Positions 14,292 through 14,704 of a DNA stretch of 14,704 nucleotides are shown here, piece after piece. Source of the stretch: Campylobacteraceae bacterium (GTDB lineage Bacteria > Campylobacterota > Campylobacteria > Campylobacterales > Sulfurovaceae); contig JALVVQ010000094.1 in the NCBI GenBank assembly GCA_027023325.1, positions 1-14,704 on the forward strand, given 5' to 3'. Each line of letters opens with the position of its first letter. Position 1 is the stretch's first letter. The notes beneath the pieces are model-generated. The model did not search any database and was not told the DNA's origin. It saw nothing but the letters and a program-made list of their open reading frames with translations. The position numbers and the translations under genes are program-made.

Positions 14292-14704
14292 GCCGCATAC
14301 AAACCAATAAGCTAACGCCCGCCCCTCTCTTTGCTGCGTTTTATTTTTTTTATTTTGCGCTGGTGGGTATCTATATTATCTTTTTGCCCAAGCTTCTGGT
14401 AGGGAGCGGCTTTAGCGCTACCGAGGTGGGTCTCATCTATGCTTCTGGTCCTTTTATGCGCTTTCTACTACCCTTTCTCTTCCGTCATGTAATCCACCTG
14501 ACGCACCAGGTTTACAGACTCTCTCTCTTTGTCGGATTCCTTTCTAGTGTGTTCTTTTTTGTCACTGTCGATACCTTTTGGGCTTATCTGGGTGCCAATC
14601 TGTTTTTTGGTGCAAGTGCCGGTGCCATACTTCCCTTTGTAGAGACCCTTGCCCTACAGGTAATCTCCAAGGAGCGCTACGGCAGGGTACGCCTCTGGGG
14701 ATCG
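14288..14704 (+). CDS. MFS transporter (MFS_1-like, HcaT/LacY-related group), 3' end beyond window
   Basis: 139 codons run from the ATG at 14288 to the right edge without a stop. The start overlaps the RDD stop in ATGA. Seen: hydrophobic helices at about residues 13-33 (FAAFYFFYFALVGIYIIFLP), 45-64, 75-95 and 98-120, a typical first half of a major facilitator. Motifs such as GFSATEVGLIYASGPFMRFL and, later, ERYGRVRLWGS match the MFS_1-like/3-phenylpropionate-type subgroup. Substrate unknown. Likely the last visible gene of the gspF-RDD-MFS transcript. Confidence 0.85.
   Translation, partial: MSRIQTNKLTPAPLFAAFYFFYFALVGIYIIFLPKLLVGSGFSATEVGLIYASGPFMRFLLPFLFRHVIHLTHQVYRLSLFVGFLSSVFFFVTVDTFWAYLGANLFFGASAGAILPFVETLALQVISKERYGRVRLWGS

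Overview
The window looks like chromosomal DNA of a free-living Campylobacterota (epsilonproteobacterial) species, possibly of the Sulfurovum/Sulfurimonas group. This is an inference from moderate base composition, T-rich promoters with TATAAT -10 boxes but poor -35 boxes, short lysine-rich coding style and prepilin leaders of the 'RKAF' type. No rRNA, tRNA, insertion sequence or CRISPR array is visible.

Layout. Positions 1-2122 (minus) hold a HerA/FtsK-like P-loop ATPase whose C-terminus runs off the left edge. A roughly 500-bp interval follows, containing a 48-codon lipoprotein gene (2331-2477, minus) and a small hairpin. Positions 2637-10578 (minus) are a tightly packed type II secretion system (T2SS) operon read in the order gspK-L-M-N-C-D-E-J, with overlapping or nearly touching genes. 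A palindromic TATAATTATA element at 10616-10625 supplies a -10 box to both strands. It separates this operon from a plus-strand operon of three pseudopilins (gspG, a GspH-like gene and a GspI-like gene, 10659-11965). An exosortase/archaeosortase-family gene (11967-12431, minus) then lies tail to tail with the GspI-like gene. Next on the plus strand come gspF (12549-13760), an RDD-family membrane protein (13770-14291) and the first 139 codons of an MFS transporter (14288 to the right edge).

How the parts fit. Together the genes encode nearly a full T2SS: secretin D, inner-membrane clamp C, platform F/L/M, ATPase E, major pseudopilin G and minor pseudopilins H/I/J/K, plus a short GspN-like protein. 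The prepilin peptidase GspO and a recognisable pilotin are not in the window. The secretin lacks a recognisable pilotin-binding end and instead carries a long proline-rich, then strongly basic, C-terminal tail.

The most interesting element is the exosortase-like transpeptidase (Cys70, Arg111, His129 in the expected motifs) embedded between T2SS genes. C-terminal sorting coupled to type II secretion is known for the unrelated rhombosortase/GlyGly-CTERM system, so an exosortase inside a T2SS locus suggests a comparable secrete-then-cleave pathway. No cognate CTERM substrate is visible here.
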